From contig NZ_CP068159.1 of NCBI RefSeq assembly GCF_016728505.1, forward strand, positions 310,001 through 374,000: a stretch of DNA of 64,000 bases. The letters run 5' to 3'. Below are positions 1 to 8,461 of the stretch, in pieces (the stretch's first letter is position 1; the number at the start of each line of letters is the position of its first letter). This stretch comes from Corynebacterium riegelii (GTDB lineage: Bacteria; Actinomycetota; Actinomycetes; Mycobacteriales; Mycobacteriaceae). Both the position numbers and the translations under genes were made by a program. The notes under the pieces are model-generated. The model was not told the origin of the DNA and made no database searches. It saw only the letters and a program-made list of their open reading frames with translations.

Positions 1-1050
1 GCCGTCCACGTCATATGCCACGCAGATCGGGATCTCACCGATGCCGGTGAGCACGTCCAGCTTGGTCAGGAACAGGTCCGTAAAACCGTTAACGCGGGAG
101 GCGTAACGGGCAATCACACTGTCGTACCAGCCGGTGCGGCGTTTACGGCCCGTATTCACACCAACCTCACCGCCGGTAACCTGCAGGAACTCGCCCCACT
201 TGTCAAACAGCTCCGTTGGGAACGGCCCCGCGCCCACACGCGTGGTGTACGCCTTCACAATGCCCAGCACACCCGTGATGCGAGTCGGGCCGATGCCCGC
301 GCCAACGCAGGCGCCGCCAGCTGTCGGGTTGGAGGAGGTGACGAACGGGTAGGTGCCGTGGTCCACGTCCAGCATGGTGGCCTGGCCGCCCTCCATAAGC
401 ACGTGCTTGCCTTCGTCGAGGGCGGTGTTGAGGACACGTTCAGCGTCGATAACCATCGGCTTTAAGCGCTCACCATAGCGGCCGAAGTAATCCATGGTTT
501 CCTCCACCGAGATCGCCTGGCGGTTGTACATCTTCACCAGCATCTGGTTCTTCACATCCAGGGCGGATTCGATTTTTTGGCGCAGGATTGATTCGTCGAA
601 AATATCCTGCACACGCAGGCCAACGCGGGCAACCTTGTCGGCATAGGTCGGGCCGATACCACGGCCAGTGGTGCCAATCGCGCGCTTGCCCAGGAAACGC
701 TCCTGCACGCGGTCCAGCGTCTGGTGGTACGGCGCCACCAAGTGCGCGTTGCCGGAGATACGCAGGCGCGAAGCGTTCGCGCCGCGGGCCTCCAGACCGT
801 CAATCTCCTCAAACAGCGCCTCAAGGTTGACCACAACGCCGTTGCCAAGAATCGGGGTGGCGTTCTCACTGAGCACGCCGGCGGGAAGCAGCTTCAGCTC
901 ATACTTTTCACCGCCGACAACCACGGTGTGGCCGGCGTTGTTCCCACCGTTGGGTTTGACCACATAGTCAACCCGGCCGCCGAGGATATCGGTAGCTTTA
1001 CCTTTCCCCTCGTCTCCCCACTGGGCACCCACAATGACGATGGCGGACAT
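1..1050 (-). CDS. purA: Adenylosuccinate synthetase, C-terminus cut by window edge
   Basis: Catalyses GTP-dependent conversion of IMP and aspartate to adenylosuccinate, the first committed step of AMP synthesis, in the cytoplasm. Translation of the minus strand from the ATG at 1050 begins [18 protein letters not shown], which contains the family GDEGKGK phosphate loop. NGGNNAGHT follows at about residues 34-42 and the GTTGRGIGP(T/A)Y IMP-binding stretch at about residue 130. About 350 of the usual 425-430 residues are present and the frame is open to base 1, so the 3' end lies outside the window. Divergent from the next gene across about 100 bases. The identification is secure from the signature motifs. 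Confidence 0.97.
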   Translation of the reverse strand, partial: MSAIVIVGAQWGDEGKGKATDILGGRVDYVVKPNGGNNAGHTVVVGGEKYELKLLPAGVLSENATPILGNGVVVNLEALFEEIDGLEARGANASRLRISGNAHLVAPYHQTLDRVQERFLGKRAIGTTGRGIGPTYADKVARVGLRVQDIFDESILRQKIESALDVKNQMLVKMYNRQAISVEETMDYFGRYGERLKPMVIDAERVLNTALDEGKHVLMEGGQATMLDVDHGTYPFVTSSNPTAGGACVGAGIGPTRITGVLGIVKAYTTRVGAGPFPTELFDKWGEFLQVTGGEVGVNTGRKRRTGWYDSVIARYASRVNGFTDLFLTKLDVLTGIGEIPICVAYDVDG

Positions 1051-1151
1051 CTATCGCTCCTTATATATACGGACCCGCATTATTCGTCCCGCGTTGCATA
1101 TCTCGCGTGGACTTTGCGGCCAGAGACGGCGCTTATTGTAGCGTGCAACCT

Positions 1152-1976
1152 ATGCGTCTACTTCATTGCGCGTGCGGTCCCACCGAAATTTCTATCCCGG
1201 GCGCCCAGCGACACGACCTTCCACCAATCCCCACACGCAAAGATTTGCGCTTTTTAGACACCGCGGCCAAGGAGTGCCTGCCGGTAGATCCCACGCCTTC
1301 GCTTGCAGAGATGCAGAAAAACCCCGCCGCCCCGCATTTGGGCGATCCCACGTTTGCGCCGCAGCAGCCGGAGGAGCCACTGCGCGTGATCGTCTCCGGT
1401 TCGGACGCCGCCTTAGGCGCCGTGCTCACCCGCATGATGCGCGGCGATTACCTCTGGGCGGAGGTTGCCTACCTGCCCTCTGATGCTGGCTCGCCCGCCG
1501 CCGTGAACTGGGGTGTGGATGGAGACGTTGCGTTTGCCTGCGAAGCACCCGTCATCCCCGCCGCATGCGTCCGCACAGACAAAGGCCTGGTAGTTGCGGG
1601 TTCGGCGTCTGTATATTGCGGCGATGGGTCGTCGGAGTTTGTCGGCGAAATCATCGTTGATTCTAAAACCTTGCTCCTACGCACCGGAGGCCGCTCCCGT
1701 CGCCGCGGCCTCTACGGCGCACGCCTAGTACCCACCATGAGCGCACCCGGCATCGCCGCCACCACCATCACCACCCCACTTCTGCGCCGCGGGCTGGCCC
1801 GCCTCCTGCCCGCCGGCCAACCCGACCCCTCCCAGGTCCTCACCGGACGAGCGGTCCAAGCCGGTGGCGAGAACATCACTTTGCTTATCGACGCCCACGC
1901 CCACCCCCCAACCACCTCCACCACCTTCTACCGCCACCTGCGGGACATTCAATCGGTGCGTGCCGCATCGTTGTAG
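1152..1976 (+). CDS. Conserved hypothetical protein
   Basis: About 274 residues, function not recognised. The ATG at 1152 is chosen because the conserved-looking stretch (LPVDPTPSLAEMQ at about residues 40-52) lies downstream of it; the frame is open further upstream, and a later ATG at 1312 is possible. The middle (about residues 70-200) alternates short hydrophobic strands with glycines (LRVIVSGSDAALGAVLTRMM, ACVRTDKGLVVAGSASVYCG), giving an alpha/beta look. There is no signal peptide or membrane segment. It sits divergently from purA. A DNA word repeated through the window (GCTTATCGACG) lies in its 3' part at 1883-1893. Confidence 0.75.
   Translation: MRLLHCACGPTEISIPGAQRHDLPPIPTRKDLRFLDTAAKECLPVDPTPSLAEMQKNPAAPHLGDPTFAPQQPEEPLRVIVSGSDAALGAVLTRMMRGDYLWAEVAYLPSDAGSPAAVNWGVDGDVAFACEAPVIPAACVRTDKGLVVAGSASVYCGDGSSEFVGEIIVDSKTLLLRTGGRSRRRGLYGARLVPTMSAPGIAATTITTPLLRRGLARLLPAGQPDPSQVLTGRAVQAGGENITLLIDAHAHPPTTSTTFYRHLRDIQSVRAASL
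1883..1893 (+). repeat. First of nine exact copies of the word GCTTATCGACG
   Basis: Exact copies read at 1883-1893 (+), 6212-6222 (+), 9171-9181 (+), 10181-10191 (-), 22152-22162 (-), 29368-29378 (+), 32139-32149 (-), 47407-47417 (-) and 61641-61651 (+). One-mismatch relatives lie at 23994-24004 (+), 24608 (+) and 34748-34758 (+). An 11-mer is expected about 0.03 times in 64 kb on both strands under uniform composition. Coding copies read as Leu-Ile-Asp, Val-Asp-Lys or Ser-Ile-Ser, and the 29368 copy is intergenic, so protein sequence does not explain them. Confidence 0.8.
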
Positions 1977-2002
1977 GGTCACTTTAGGGTCACTTTAGGC
2001 CG

Positions 2003-2026
2003 AGTGTGAGAAAACTCACATTGTTG
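2003..2026 (+). terminator. Putative intrinsic terminator after the hypothetical gene
   Basis: A TGTGAG-AAAA-CTCACA hairpin (2005-2020) is followed by a T-rich stretch. It lies about 30 bases past the stop at 1976, just after a short tandem repeat of GGGTCACTTTA. The stem is only six pairs, so strength is uncertain. Confidence 0.5.
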
Positions 2027-2271
2027 GTTTTGTTGTTTATGAGGCCGCTTTCGTAACCGTTTCGCAATGTATGCAAGGTGGATAGAACCGTAAATGTTCC
2101 TGAATCCCCAGCGCATCCGGTTGCTGATCGCAGATATACCGGAATATTTGAAAATTACGAGGGAAAGTTCCGGATTTTTGGCCGGCTGGGGTTTGTGGTC
2201 GGCGGAGTCGGTGGAACGCCGTTACGTTGGGTTGTGTTCTGAAAAACCAACTAACCAAGGAGCTACACCCA

Positions 2272-3114
2272 ATGACTAACCTCAACCGCATTGAGGATCT
2301 TGCAAACGCAACCGCTTACGACGTCAACGGCGACAAGGTCGGTTCCGTCCAGGACGTCTACGTCAACGACACCACCGGCCAGCCGGACTTTATCACCGTC
2401 AACCACGGCCTCTTCGGCACCGGCAGCTCCATCGTCCCGCTGCGTGGCCACAGCCTTCGTAACGGCGAACTCCACCTGGCCTTCCCGAAGGACCGCATCG
2501 AGGACGCCCCGGATCTTGATGACAACGGCCACCTCACCACCAACGACCAAGACGCCCTCTACCGCCACTACGCTCTGACCGAGACCCAGGACGTCACCAC
2601 CTACGAAACCGGTGCCCCCGCCGATGGTGCTGTTGATGCTGGTACTGCTGGTGCCGCTGGTGTCGGCGCTGCCGCTGCAGGCCTTGGTGCTGGTGCCGCT
2701 GATGCTGACTGCCCGGCCGCTGGCGCTGCCGACAGTGACGAGCTCATCCGCTCCGAGGAGCAGCTCAACGTTTCCACCGACCGCGTCGAAACTGGCGAGG
2801 TGCACCTACGCAAGTACGTAGTCACCGAAACCGAAACCGTCGAGGTGCCTGTTGAGCGCGAAGAGGTCCGCATCGTCCGCGAGCCGATCACTGACGCCGA
2901 CCGCGCCGCCCACACCGGCACGATTGGTGAGGGCGAAGCCTCCGTCACGCTTCATGAGGACCAGGTCACCGTAACCAAGGAATCCGTCCCGGTTGAGAAG
3001 GTCTCCCTGGAGAAGGACACCGTCCAGGACACCGAGCGCGTCTCCGAGGAGGTACGCAAGGAGCGCTTCGACACCGATGGTGTTATCACCGACGGTGACG
3101 CCAACCTCCGTTAG
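2272..3114 (+). CDS. PRC-barrel and DUF2382 domain protein
   Basis: A 280-residue acidic protein. The ATG at 2272 is chosen because AAGGAG lies just upstream at 2257-2262; in-frame codons further upstream lack this. Residues about 1-90 resemble a PRC-barrel (AYDVNGDKVGSVQDVYVND, then a second strand pair around SSIVPLRGH). An Ala/Gly-rich linker spans about 115-165. The C-terminal part (about 170-280) matches the DUF2382 pattern: EEQLNVSTDRVETGEVHLRK, VTETETVEVPVEREEVRIVR and VTVTKESVPVEKV, i.e. alternating charged beta segments. Such proteins are widespread in actinobacteria and are often linked to stress, but the molecular role is unknown. Monocistronic, with a strong terminator downstream. 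Confidence 0.9.
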   Translation: MTNLNRIEDLANATAYDVNGDKVGSVQDVYVNDTTGQPDFITVNHGLFGTGSSIVPLRGHSLRNGELHLAFPKDRIEDAPDLDDNGHLTTNDQDALYRHYALTETQDVTTYETGAPADGAVDAGTAGAAGVGAAAAGLGAGAADADCPAAGAADSDELIRSEEQLNVSTDRVETGEVHLRKYVVTETETVEVPVEREEVRIVREPITDADRAAHTGTIGEGEASVTLHEDQVTVTKESVPVEKVSLEKDTVQDTERVSEEVRKERFDTDGVITDGDANLR

Positions 3115-3152
3115 CGGAGGAATCGGCCGGCGCCAGCCGGCCCAACAATGAG

Positions 3153-3182
3153 AAAGCCGACCCTCTCGGGTCGGCTTTTCCT
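3153..3182 (+). terminator. Intrinsic terminator
   Basis: Perfect stem AAAGCCGACCC / GGGTCGGCTTT with a three-base loop, ending in TTTTCCTTTTCC. It lies about 40 bases after the stop of the PRC-barrel gene. Confidence 0.9.
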
Positions 3183-3219
3183 TTTCCTTTCGTCCCGACT
3201 CTGGCCGTTCCCGACAAAA

Positions 3220-3366
3220 GAATTCAGAACTAATTCAGTGTCCTGGGGAGAATCCTGAATTCGTTTGGTTTTGGGTGTTCAGCGACCTGGGGAAACTGAA
3301 TTCTTTGCCCGTTTTTGGGGAAAGAATTCAGGGTCGGCGGCGCAGCACTGAATTACTTCTGAATTC
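3220..3366. repeat. Cluster of AATTCAG / CTGAATT repeats
   Basis: This intergenic stretch carries the heptamer AATTCAG or its complement seven times (3220, 3232, 3254, 3296, 3324, 3348, 3359). Pairs can fold into short hairpins, e.g. 3296-3330, with a shared interior resembling CTTTGCCCGTTTTTGGG. A closely similar block occurs at 19571-19632. Together with the CTGACAAA elements that follow, it fills most of the 653-base gap between 3114 and 3768; no gene is seen there. Confidence 0.75.
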
Positions 3367-3441
3367 TTTCCTCCGGGCGGACCGAACCCGTTCACAACTG
3401 GCCCGACAACTGGCCGAGCATCTGGCTTGGCAAGGCGGATC

Positions 3442-3529
3442 CTGACAAATGTGACGAGGCGCCCAGGGCCGCTCAGCTGAAGCCCAGCTCAGAGCGTTTC
3501 GAACGGATTGGCGATGTAAGGTTTGTCAG
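3442..3529. repeat. CTGACAAA...TTTGTCAG element, copy A
   Basis: An 88-base segment bounded by the inverted ends CTGACAAA and TTTGTCAG. The left end continues as TGTGACGAGGC, like the other copies (TTGACGACGC). One of five copies in the window, all intergenic. Confidence 0.75.
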
Positions 3530-3545
3530 CGGGAAGGCGACGGCC

Positions 3546-3633
3546 CTGACAAATTTGACAATTCGGCCGGCTGCCGATTTACAAACGGGCAGGTCAGGGG
3601 GTTTTGGCAAAATTTTGGTGTCAAGTTTGTCAG
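3546..3633. repeat. CTGACAAA...TTTGTCAG element, copy B
   Basis: Same terminal inverted octamers as copy A and also 88 bases long, starting 16 bases after copy A ends. The interior differs. Followed by a GGCCGG-rich stretch up to the next gene at 3768. Confidence 0.75.
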
Positions 3634-3767
3634 TGGTCGCCCAGCTGGGCGGCGGTGGGGCTGGACCGGTGGCTGGAAAACGGCCAGCCAGGCTGGCCGG
3701 TGGCCGAAAAGGGCTGGCCGGTGGCCTGGCAACAGCCACCAAAACCAACAGCCACCGAACCGCCCGG

Positions 3768-4961
3768 CTACTCCCCGATGGGGTCTACGTCGAAGACTTC
3801 CGGCGGGTACTTCGGCGTTGGGGACGTCGGCGCCAAAGCAGCCAGGGCGGACTCCCTAGACATGCCGCAAATCTGCAGCATGTCCACCGTCAGGGAGCGC
3901 GTCTGGGCGAGGATGGCGTAAGTGGACAACACCGGCCCTCCAGGGGCGGATTCCGCAACTGACATGTCGGCGGTCTGCGCCACGGCACGCAGCTCGTTGA
4001 CCATCCTCGGGATGACGGTGGCTTGGGCGCGGCGGGAGTGGACGTCGTAAACCTCGGAGACCTCAAGGGCCACCTTGGCAAGCGTGTCAATCAACGCGAT
4101 CTGGGTCTCGGACACCGGGTCCTGGTCCTGGCACAACACCCGGGCGCGACGAGCCAGCACACGGGCGGAACGCACCGCGTTATCCACCGGCGGGATCACG
4201 CGGCTCATGGACTGGATGTAGCGGCGCGAGCTCCACAAGAACGGGGAGATGCGTGTGGATTCTTCACCCGACTGCACCGCCGCGGCCATCGCGTCAATGC
4301 GCGTTTGGGATCCTCGAATCGCCTTCAAGGCAGTGTTGATTTCTTTGGGGTCGAGGGCTTGGAGTCCAGACGCGACGTCGTCAAGCACACTGCTCAAAAG
4401 GCTCATAACCTGGGCGATCTCTGCCCTCGCTGAGGCCATGGGACCTTGGGGAATCAACGAAAGGACGCCGAGGGCCACGAGACAGCCGATGAAGGCGTCC
4501 ACGGTGCGGTCAATGCCCGTGACCTCTGCATCCGGCGGCATGATTGTCGCGATCAGGATTGAACCGATCGCCACCTGGTTAACCAGCATCTGGGACTTTG
4601 AGAAAAACGACGCAATCAGAAGCGCCCCAGAGACAATAACCGCAATCTGCCAGGGGCCGTCCCCCAGCCGGTAGAACAACAGATCACCCACCAGCACGCC
4701 AAGCATGCAGCCGATGGTGATGTCCACCGCCTTAGTCAGCCGGTCGCCCGTGCTGATGCCAATGATCAGCACCGTTGTAATCGGCGCGAAGAACGGCCGT
4801 TGGTGACCAAACAGATCCTGCGCGATCCAATACGCAAGGCCGGCGGCAAGACCGGTCTGCAAAATCGGCAACAGCCGTTTACGCACGCGCTTGAAACGCG
4901 CCTGGAAAGACTCATCAACCGCGCGCAGGCGGTCGCGAGTGTTCATTCGTTGTTGAGCCAT
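3768..4961 (-). CDS. FUSC/aromatic acid exporter-like membrane protein
   Basis: 397 residues. After a basic N-terminus (RARFKRVRKRL) come about six hydrophobic segments between residues 30 and 175, including the LQTGLAAGLAYWIAQ and FFAPITTVLIIG type segments typical of FUSC/ArAE-family inner-membrane proteins. A soluble, mainly helical part of about 210 residues follows. The family includes exporters of aromatic acids and fusaric acid, but here the substrate is unknown and export is inferred only from family. The ATG at 4961 gives MAQQRMNTRD; a second ATG five codons later is possible. It reads in the same direction as fba, about 60 bases downstream of it, with a weak hairpin between. Confidence 0.85.
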   Translation of the reverse strand: MAQQRMNTRDRLRAVDESFQARFKRVRKRLLPILQTGLAAGLAYWIAQDLFGHQRPFFAPITTVLIIGISTGDRLTKAVDITIGCMLGVLVGDLLFYRLGDGPWQIAVIVSGALLIASFFSKSQMLVNQVAIGSILIATIMPPDAEVTGIDRTVDAFIGCLVALGVLSLIPQGPMASARAEIAQVMSLLSSVLDDVASGLQALDPKEINTALKAIRGSQTRIDAMAAAVQSGEESTRISPFLWSSRRYIQSMSRVIPPVDNAVRSARVLARRARVLCQDQDPVSETQIALIDTLAKVALEVSEVYDVHSRRAQATVIPRMVNELRAVAQTADMSVAESAPGGPVLSTYAILAQTRSLTVDMLQICGMSRESALAALAPTSPTPKYPPEVFDVDPIGE

Positions 4962-4979
4962 GGCAGTACAAATACTAAT

Positions 4980-5002
4980 GGCGCCGGGCTAAACCCGACG
5001 CC
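4980..5002 (-). terminator. Possible terminator after fba
   Basis: On the minus strand GGCGTCGGG-TTTAG-CCCGGCGCC forms a nine-pair stem including one T-G pair. It lies about 20 bases past the fba stop. No clear T-run follows, so it may only attenuate transcription into the FUSC gene. Confidence 0.4.
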
Positions 5003-5020
5003 ACGTGTTAAAGAGAGAGC

Positions 5021-6055
5021 TTACTTAGCGACGCTCTTTCCAACCGAATGCAGATCCTGGCACGCCTCAATCACACGCTCAGACATGGACTGCTCCGCCT
5101 TCTTCAGGTAAGAACGCGGGTCATACATCTTCTTGTTGCCAACCTCGCCGTCAATCTTGAGCACACCGTCATAGTTCTGGAACATGTGGGTGACAATCGG
5201 ACGGGTGAACGCGTACTGGGTGTCCGTGTCCACGTTCATCTTGACCACGCCGTAGCGCAGGGACTCCTCAATCTTCTCCTTCTCAGAGCCGGAGCCGCCG
5301 TGGAAGACGAAGTCAAACGGGTTGGTGCCAGCAGCCAGGCCAAGCTTCTGCTCCGCAACCTTCTGGCCCATGTCCAGCACCTCCGGGCGCAGCTTCACGT
5401 TGCCCGGCTTGTACACGCCGTGGACGTTGCCAAAGGTAGCGGCAAGCAGGTAGCGGCCGTTCTCGCCGGTCCCCAGTGCGTCAATAGTCTTAGCAAAGTC
5501 CTCTTCCGTGGTGTACAGGTTCGCGCCGGCCTTCGCCTCAACGCCGTCCTCTTCACCGCCGACAACGCCGATCTCCACCTCAAGGATGATGTTGGCCTTG
5601 CGCGCCTTCTCCAGGAGCTCCTGAGCCACCTCAAGGTTCTGATCAATCGGCACCGCCGAGCCGTCCCACATGTGGGACTGGAACAGCGGCAGCTCACCAC
5701 GGTCCACGCGCTCCTGGGAGATCGCCAGCAGCGGACGCACGTACTCATCCAGCACCTCAAGCTGGCAGTGGTCCGTGTGCAGCGCAATGTTCACGTCATA
5801 GTGCTTGGCCACCTCGTGCGCGAACGCCGCCAGCGCCTGCGCGCCAGCCACCTTGTTCTTCACACTCAGGCCGGAGCCGAACTCTGCACCGCCGGTGGAG
5901 AACTGAATGATGCCGTCCGACTCAGCTTCGGCGAAGCCCTTGATAGCTGCGTTGATGGTTTCGGAAGAGGTGCAGTTAATTGCCGGGAATGCGAAGCCGC
6001 CCTTCTTGGCGGCATCAAGCATCTGGTTGTACACCTCAGGGGTTGCGATAGGCAT
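5021..6055 (-). CDS. fba: Class II fructose-bisphosphate aldolase
   Basis: Zinc-dependent aldolase that interconverts fructose 1,6-bisphosphate with glyceraldehyde 3-phosphate and dihydroxyacetone phosphate in glycolysis and gluconeogenesis. 344 residues, the normal length for class IIa enzymes. Visible motifs: LHTDHCQ at about residues 91-97 (zinc ligand and active-site region), EVEIGVVGGEEDGV near 163-176, and the phosphate-binding VFHGGSGS at about 250-257. The ATG at 6055 is preceded by GGAAGGGA. In C. glutamicum the orthologue is named fda. No redundancy or defect is seen. Confidence 0.98.
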   Translation of the reverse strand: MPIATPEVYNQMLDAAKKGGFAFPAINCTSSETINAAIKGFAEAESDGIIQFSTGGAEFGSGLSVKNKVAGAQALAAFAHEVAKHYDVNIALHTDHCQLEVLDEYVRPLLAISQERVDRGELPLFQSHMWDGSAVPIDQNLEVAQELLEKARKANIILEVEIGVVGGEEDGVEAKAGANLYTTEEDFAKTIDALGTGENGRYLLAATFGNVHGVYKPGNVKLRPEVLDMGQKVAEQKLGLAAGTNPFDFVFHGGSGSEKEKIEESLRYGVVKMNVDTDTQYAFTRPIVTHMFQNYDGVLKIDGEVGNKKMYDPRSYLKKAEQSMSERVIEACQDLHSVGKSVAK

Positions 6056-6106
6056 GCGGAAATCCCTTCCTGTCGGGGCAAAAGATACCCCTCCAGTATG
6101 CCCCGT

Positions 6107-7303
6107 CTACGGCATGTTTGCAGCCACCGCCGCCGCAGCCTCCAGCAGCAGCCAGCCAGACAGCTGGACTGAGAGGTCGCGCTCATCAATTCGAACCAGC
6201 CCCACCGCTTCGCTTATCGACGCCGGGCCCAACCCATAGTTATGCGGCAACCTCGCATCTTCCGTCCACTCCGCCGGGAAAATCGGCAGACCATCGACCT
6301 CAAGACGGTGCTGCCACAGGCTTTCCGCCGACGCCAAAACCAGGCGCGCCGCCACCTTTTTAGTTGCGATGTTCTCCCGCGAATCCTCCGGAAGCCTCAC
6401 CGCGATCTCCGCCAGATAACGCGCAAGAATGCCCTTGAACAGGCCGCCGTCGCCCTCACCGGATTCGGCGGCCGGGCTGATGATCACGCCCTGCGGGGTT
6501 GCCATATTCAGCGCGATGGCCTGCACGATGGCGCGGATGTGCGTGATGTAAAACACGGACGCGTCGGCGCGCTCGGAGAATTCAAAGGAGTCGATCGGCT
6601 CGTCTGTGGCCAGCCCGATGTCCTCGCGCAGCGCCAGCGCAATCTCCAACGAGGCGCCCAGCACCGTGCCCTGGTTATAGGTGTAGAGCTTCTGATTCAC
6701 TTCGGGCCCGTGCATGCGCATACGGATGCCGTCATAGAGCAGACCGGACTCTGCGACCAGGTTGTCAAAGATCCAGTCCGTGATCTGGCGCGCCTTGTCT
6801 AAACGACCGGTCCTTGCAAACAGGATCGCCGCCGTGGCGTTCGACGCAATGTTGTAATACGTCTCCTCCGCCTTAAGCGGCAACACACCCGTAATCGGAT
6901 CAATGGCCTCAAGCAGGTCAAACTCCAGCGCGTCGAGCGTGCGCGTGCGCTTAAACCCGTCGAGCGCAAGCGCCCGGTTCCACGCGAGCGCCAGCCACGC
7001 CTTGTCATCATTGTGCGGATTGTCCGTCGGCTTGCCCTTGGTCCGGCGCTGAATGCCGCGAAGCGTGTCCGCCAACTGCTTGCGCCTGGACTTAGTCGGC
7101 CGCCGCAGCGCCGCATCCACCTGGCAATCCAAGTATTGCGCCTGCCACCAAAAGTGCCAGTGCCAAAACAGTTTGTCCTTCGCCCCCGGCGGCCACGTCA
7201 CCATTGCCAGGTTGGTTTTGGGGATGCCCCAAAGACGAGCGGCGTGACGCTCATGAATGGCAGATGCTGCCAGGTCAGCGCGATGCGACCAGGTTTCGGG
7301 CAC
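6107..7303 (-). CDS. Glycoside hydrolase family 76 protein
   Basis: 398 residues, GTG start at 7303. The (alpha/alpha)6-barrel sequence has alternating Trp/Leu-rich helices and the adjacent Asp pair NDDKAWLALAW at about residues 95-105, which is the catalytic signature of GH76 alpha-1,6-mannanases. WHWHFWWQAQYLD (about 46-58) and YTYNQGTVLGASLE (about 195-208) also fit the family. No signal peptide is seen, so it is probably cytoplasmic, as are many actinobacterial GH76 homologues. A role in trimming mannose-containing glycans is inferred from family only. The stop at 6107 lies about 50 bases upstream of fba on the same strand. Confidence 0.88.
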   Translation of the reverse strand: MPETWSHRADLAASAIHERHAARLWGIPKTNLAMVTWPPGAKDKLFWHWHFWWQAQYLDCQVDAALRRPTKSRRKQLADTLRGIQRRTKGKPTDNPHNDDKAWLALAWNRALALDGFKRTRTLDALEFDLLEAIDPITGVLPLKAEETYYNIASNATAAILFARTGRLDKARQITDWIFDNLVAESGLLYDGIRMRMHGPEVNQKLYTYNQGTVLGASLEIALALREDIGLATDEPIDSFEFSERADASVFYITHIRAIVQAIALNMATPQGVIISPAAESGEGDGGLFKGILARYLAEIAVRLPEDSRENIATKKVAARLVLASAESLWQHRLEVDGLPIFPAEWTEDARLPHNYGLGPASISEAVGLVRIDERDLSVQLSGWLLLEAAAAVAANMP

Positions 7304-7500
7304 GTTGGCTCCCTCGGCTCCCTCGGCTCAGAATTGTGCTTTCTATATTGCCACGGGACGCCCCTTTGTTACCCCCTCCCCCGGCCGGCGCTGCGGGTGG
7401 TTGCCAGGGCGAGCCCGGGTGCGCATTTCTGTGAATCGGGGCTTTCCTGTGAGTCGGGGTTGGAATACCCCTTTGGCGCATCGTCGGCATTTTTGTGAGT

Positions 7501-7555
7501 AGATGCTCGGTCAGAGGCTCGGGATTTGGAATCTTCACGCTCTGACCGAGCATCT
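7501..7555. repeat. 15-bp perfect inverted repeat
   Basis: AGATGCTCGGTCAGA (7501-7515) is repeated inverted at 7541-7555, with one more G/C pair inside and a 23-base loop. It is too far from either gene end, and without a T-run, to be a clear terminator. It may be a small mobile hairpin element. Confidence 0.7.
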
Positions 7556-7654
7556 AGTCACTAAAAGGCAGAGCCTCCGCGAAAGCAGGGTGTCTAGGCC
7601 AGGGCGGGTGTCCGGGTGGGGTCAGCGGGAAGGTCGGGAGGAGAGCGATGAAGG

Positions 7655-7709
7655 AATTCCGGGAGGTGATGTCACCACCTGGGGCAATGGGTGCCGGAAT
7701 GCAACAATT
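7655..7709. repeat. AATTCCGGG...CCGGAATGCA element, copy 1
   Basis: 55-base segment starting AATTCCGGGAG and ending CCGGAATGCAACAATT. It aligns with 27578-27631 over nearly its whole length (shared GCCTGGG-like core and CCGGAATGCA end). Both copies are intergenic. Confidence 0.5.
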
Positions 7710-7756
7710 TGGAAATTACCGCAGCGGCCGGGGGCCAGCAGCCGGGGGCCGAAAAG

Positions 7757-8461
7757 CTACCAGGCTTGGGAAAGGTCGGCGTGCTGGCGGATCCAGGCGT
7801 GCATGGCAATGCCAGCGGCAACGCCCGCGTTGATGGAGCGGGTGGAGCCGAACTGGGCGATGGAGCAGGTCATGGAGGCGGCGGCTTGGGCGTCGGCAGT
7901 CACGCCGGGGCCTTCCTGGCCGAAAAGCAGCAGGCAGCGCTTCGGCAACTCAGCCGTTTCCAAAGGCACCGAGCCGGGCGTGTTGTCGATGGCCACAACC
8001 GTGATGTCCTCATCCCTAGCCCACGCAATCAAGTCCGCAACCGTGGCGTGGTGGCGGATGTGCTGGTAGCGGTCCGTGACCATCGCGCCGCGCCGATTCC
8101 ACCGCTTGCGCCCAACAATGTGCACCTCACGCGCCAGAAACGCATTCGCAGTGCGCACCACGGTACCGATGTTCATGTCGTTTTCGAAGTTCTCGATGGC
8201 CACGTGGAAATCGTGACGCTTCGAGTCCAGGTCGGCGACGATCGCGTCCATGGACCAGTAGCGGTAGGCGTCGACAACATTGCGGGTGTCGCCTTCGGCA
8301 AGGAACTTCGGGTCGTACTGCTCGCCTTCCGGCCACGGGCCTTCCCACGGCCCGACACCGTGGCGGCCCTCGTTCCATTCGGTGGGGCCCTTCAGCTCGG
8401 TGGGGCCTTTCGCCTCGGTGGGGCCCTTCACGTTGGCGTCGTCAAGCGGAAGCTCAGGCAA
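7757..8461 (-). CDS. SpoU/TrmH-family RNA 2'-O-methyltransferase
   Basis: SAM-dependent trefoil-knot methyltransferase, probably acting on tRNA or rRNA ribose. The three SPOUT motifs are present: NFENDMNIGTVVRTANAF, LLLFGQEGPGV and the C-terminal STRSINAGVAAGIAMHAW. I place the start at TTG 8461: GGAGG (8471-8475) is nine bases upstream and the resulting overlap with pyrE is 8 bases. An ATG at 8515 in the same frame would overlap pyrE by 62 bases. The N-terminus carries three near-copies of the peptide KGPTE, encoded by an 18-bp tandem repeat. It is the last gene of a tight minus-strand cluster with pyrE. Target RNA unknown. Confidence 0.9.
   Translation of the reverse strand: MPELPLDDANVKGPTEAKGPTELKGPTEWNEGRHGVGPWEGPWPEGEQYDPKFLAEGDTRNVVDAYRYWSMDAIVADLDSKRHDFHVAIENFENDMNIGTVVRTANAFLAREVHIVGRKRWNRRGAMVTDRYQHIRHHATVADLIAWARDEDITVVAIDNTPGSVPLETAELPKRCLLLFGQEGPGVTADAQAAASMTCSIAQFGSTRSINAGVAAGIAMHAWIRQHADLSQAW
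8381..8434. repeat. Three 18-bp tandem repeats inside the methyltransferase gene
   Basis: Three successive units each starting GGTGGGGCC (8381, 8399, 8417), differing at a few bases. They encode the repeated KGPTE peptide near the protein N-terminus, ahead of the SPOUT domain. The unit length is a multiple of three, so copy-number change would keep the frame. Confidence 0.8.

Larger units (their letters stand above)
7304..7756. other. Intergenic region rich in short repeats, no gene seen
   Basis: About 450 bases between the GH76 and methyltransferase genes. It contains three related TT(C/T)TGTGA(A/G)T blocks (about 7425-7505), a 15-bp perfect inverted repeat (7501-7555) and a repeat shared with 27578-27631. 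Open frames here lack ribosome sites and coding character. Confidence 0.6.

Noticed and set aside
5048-6172. 374-codon plus-strand frame opposite fba
   Set aside because: Shadow of the aldolase gene.
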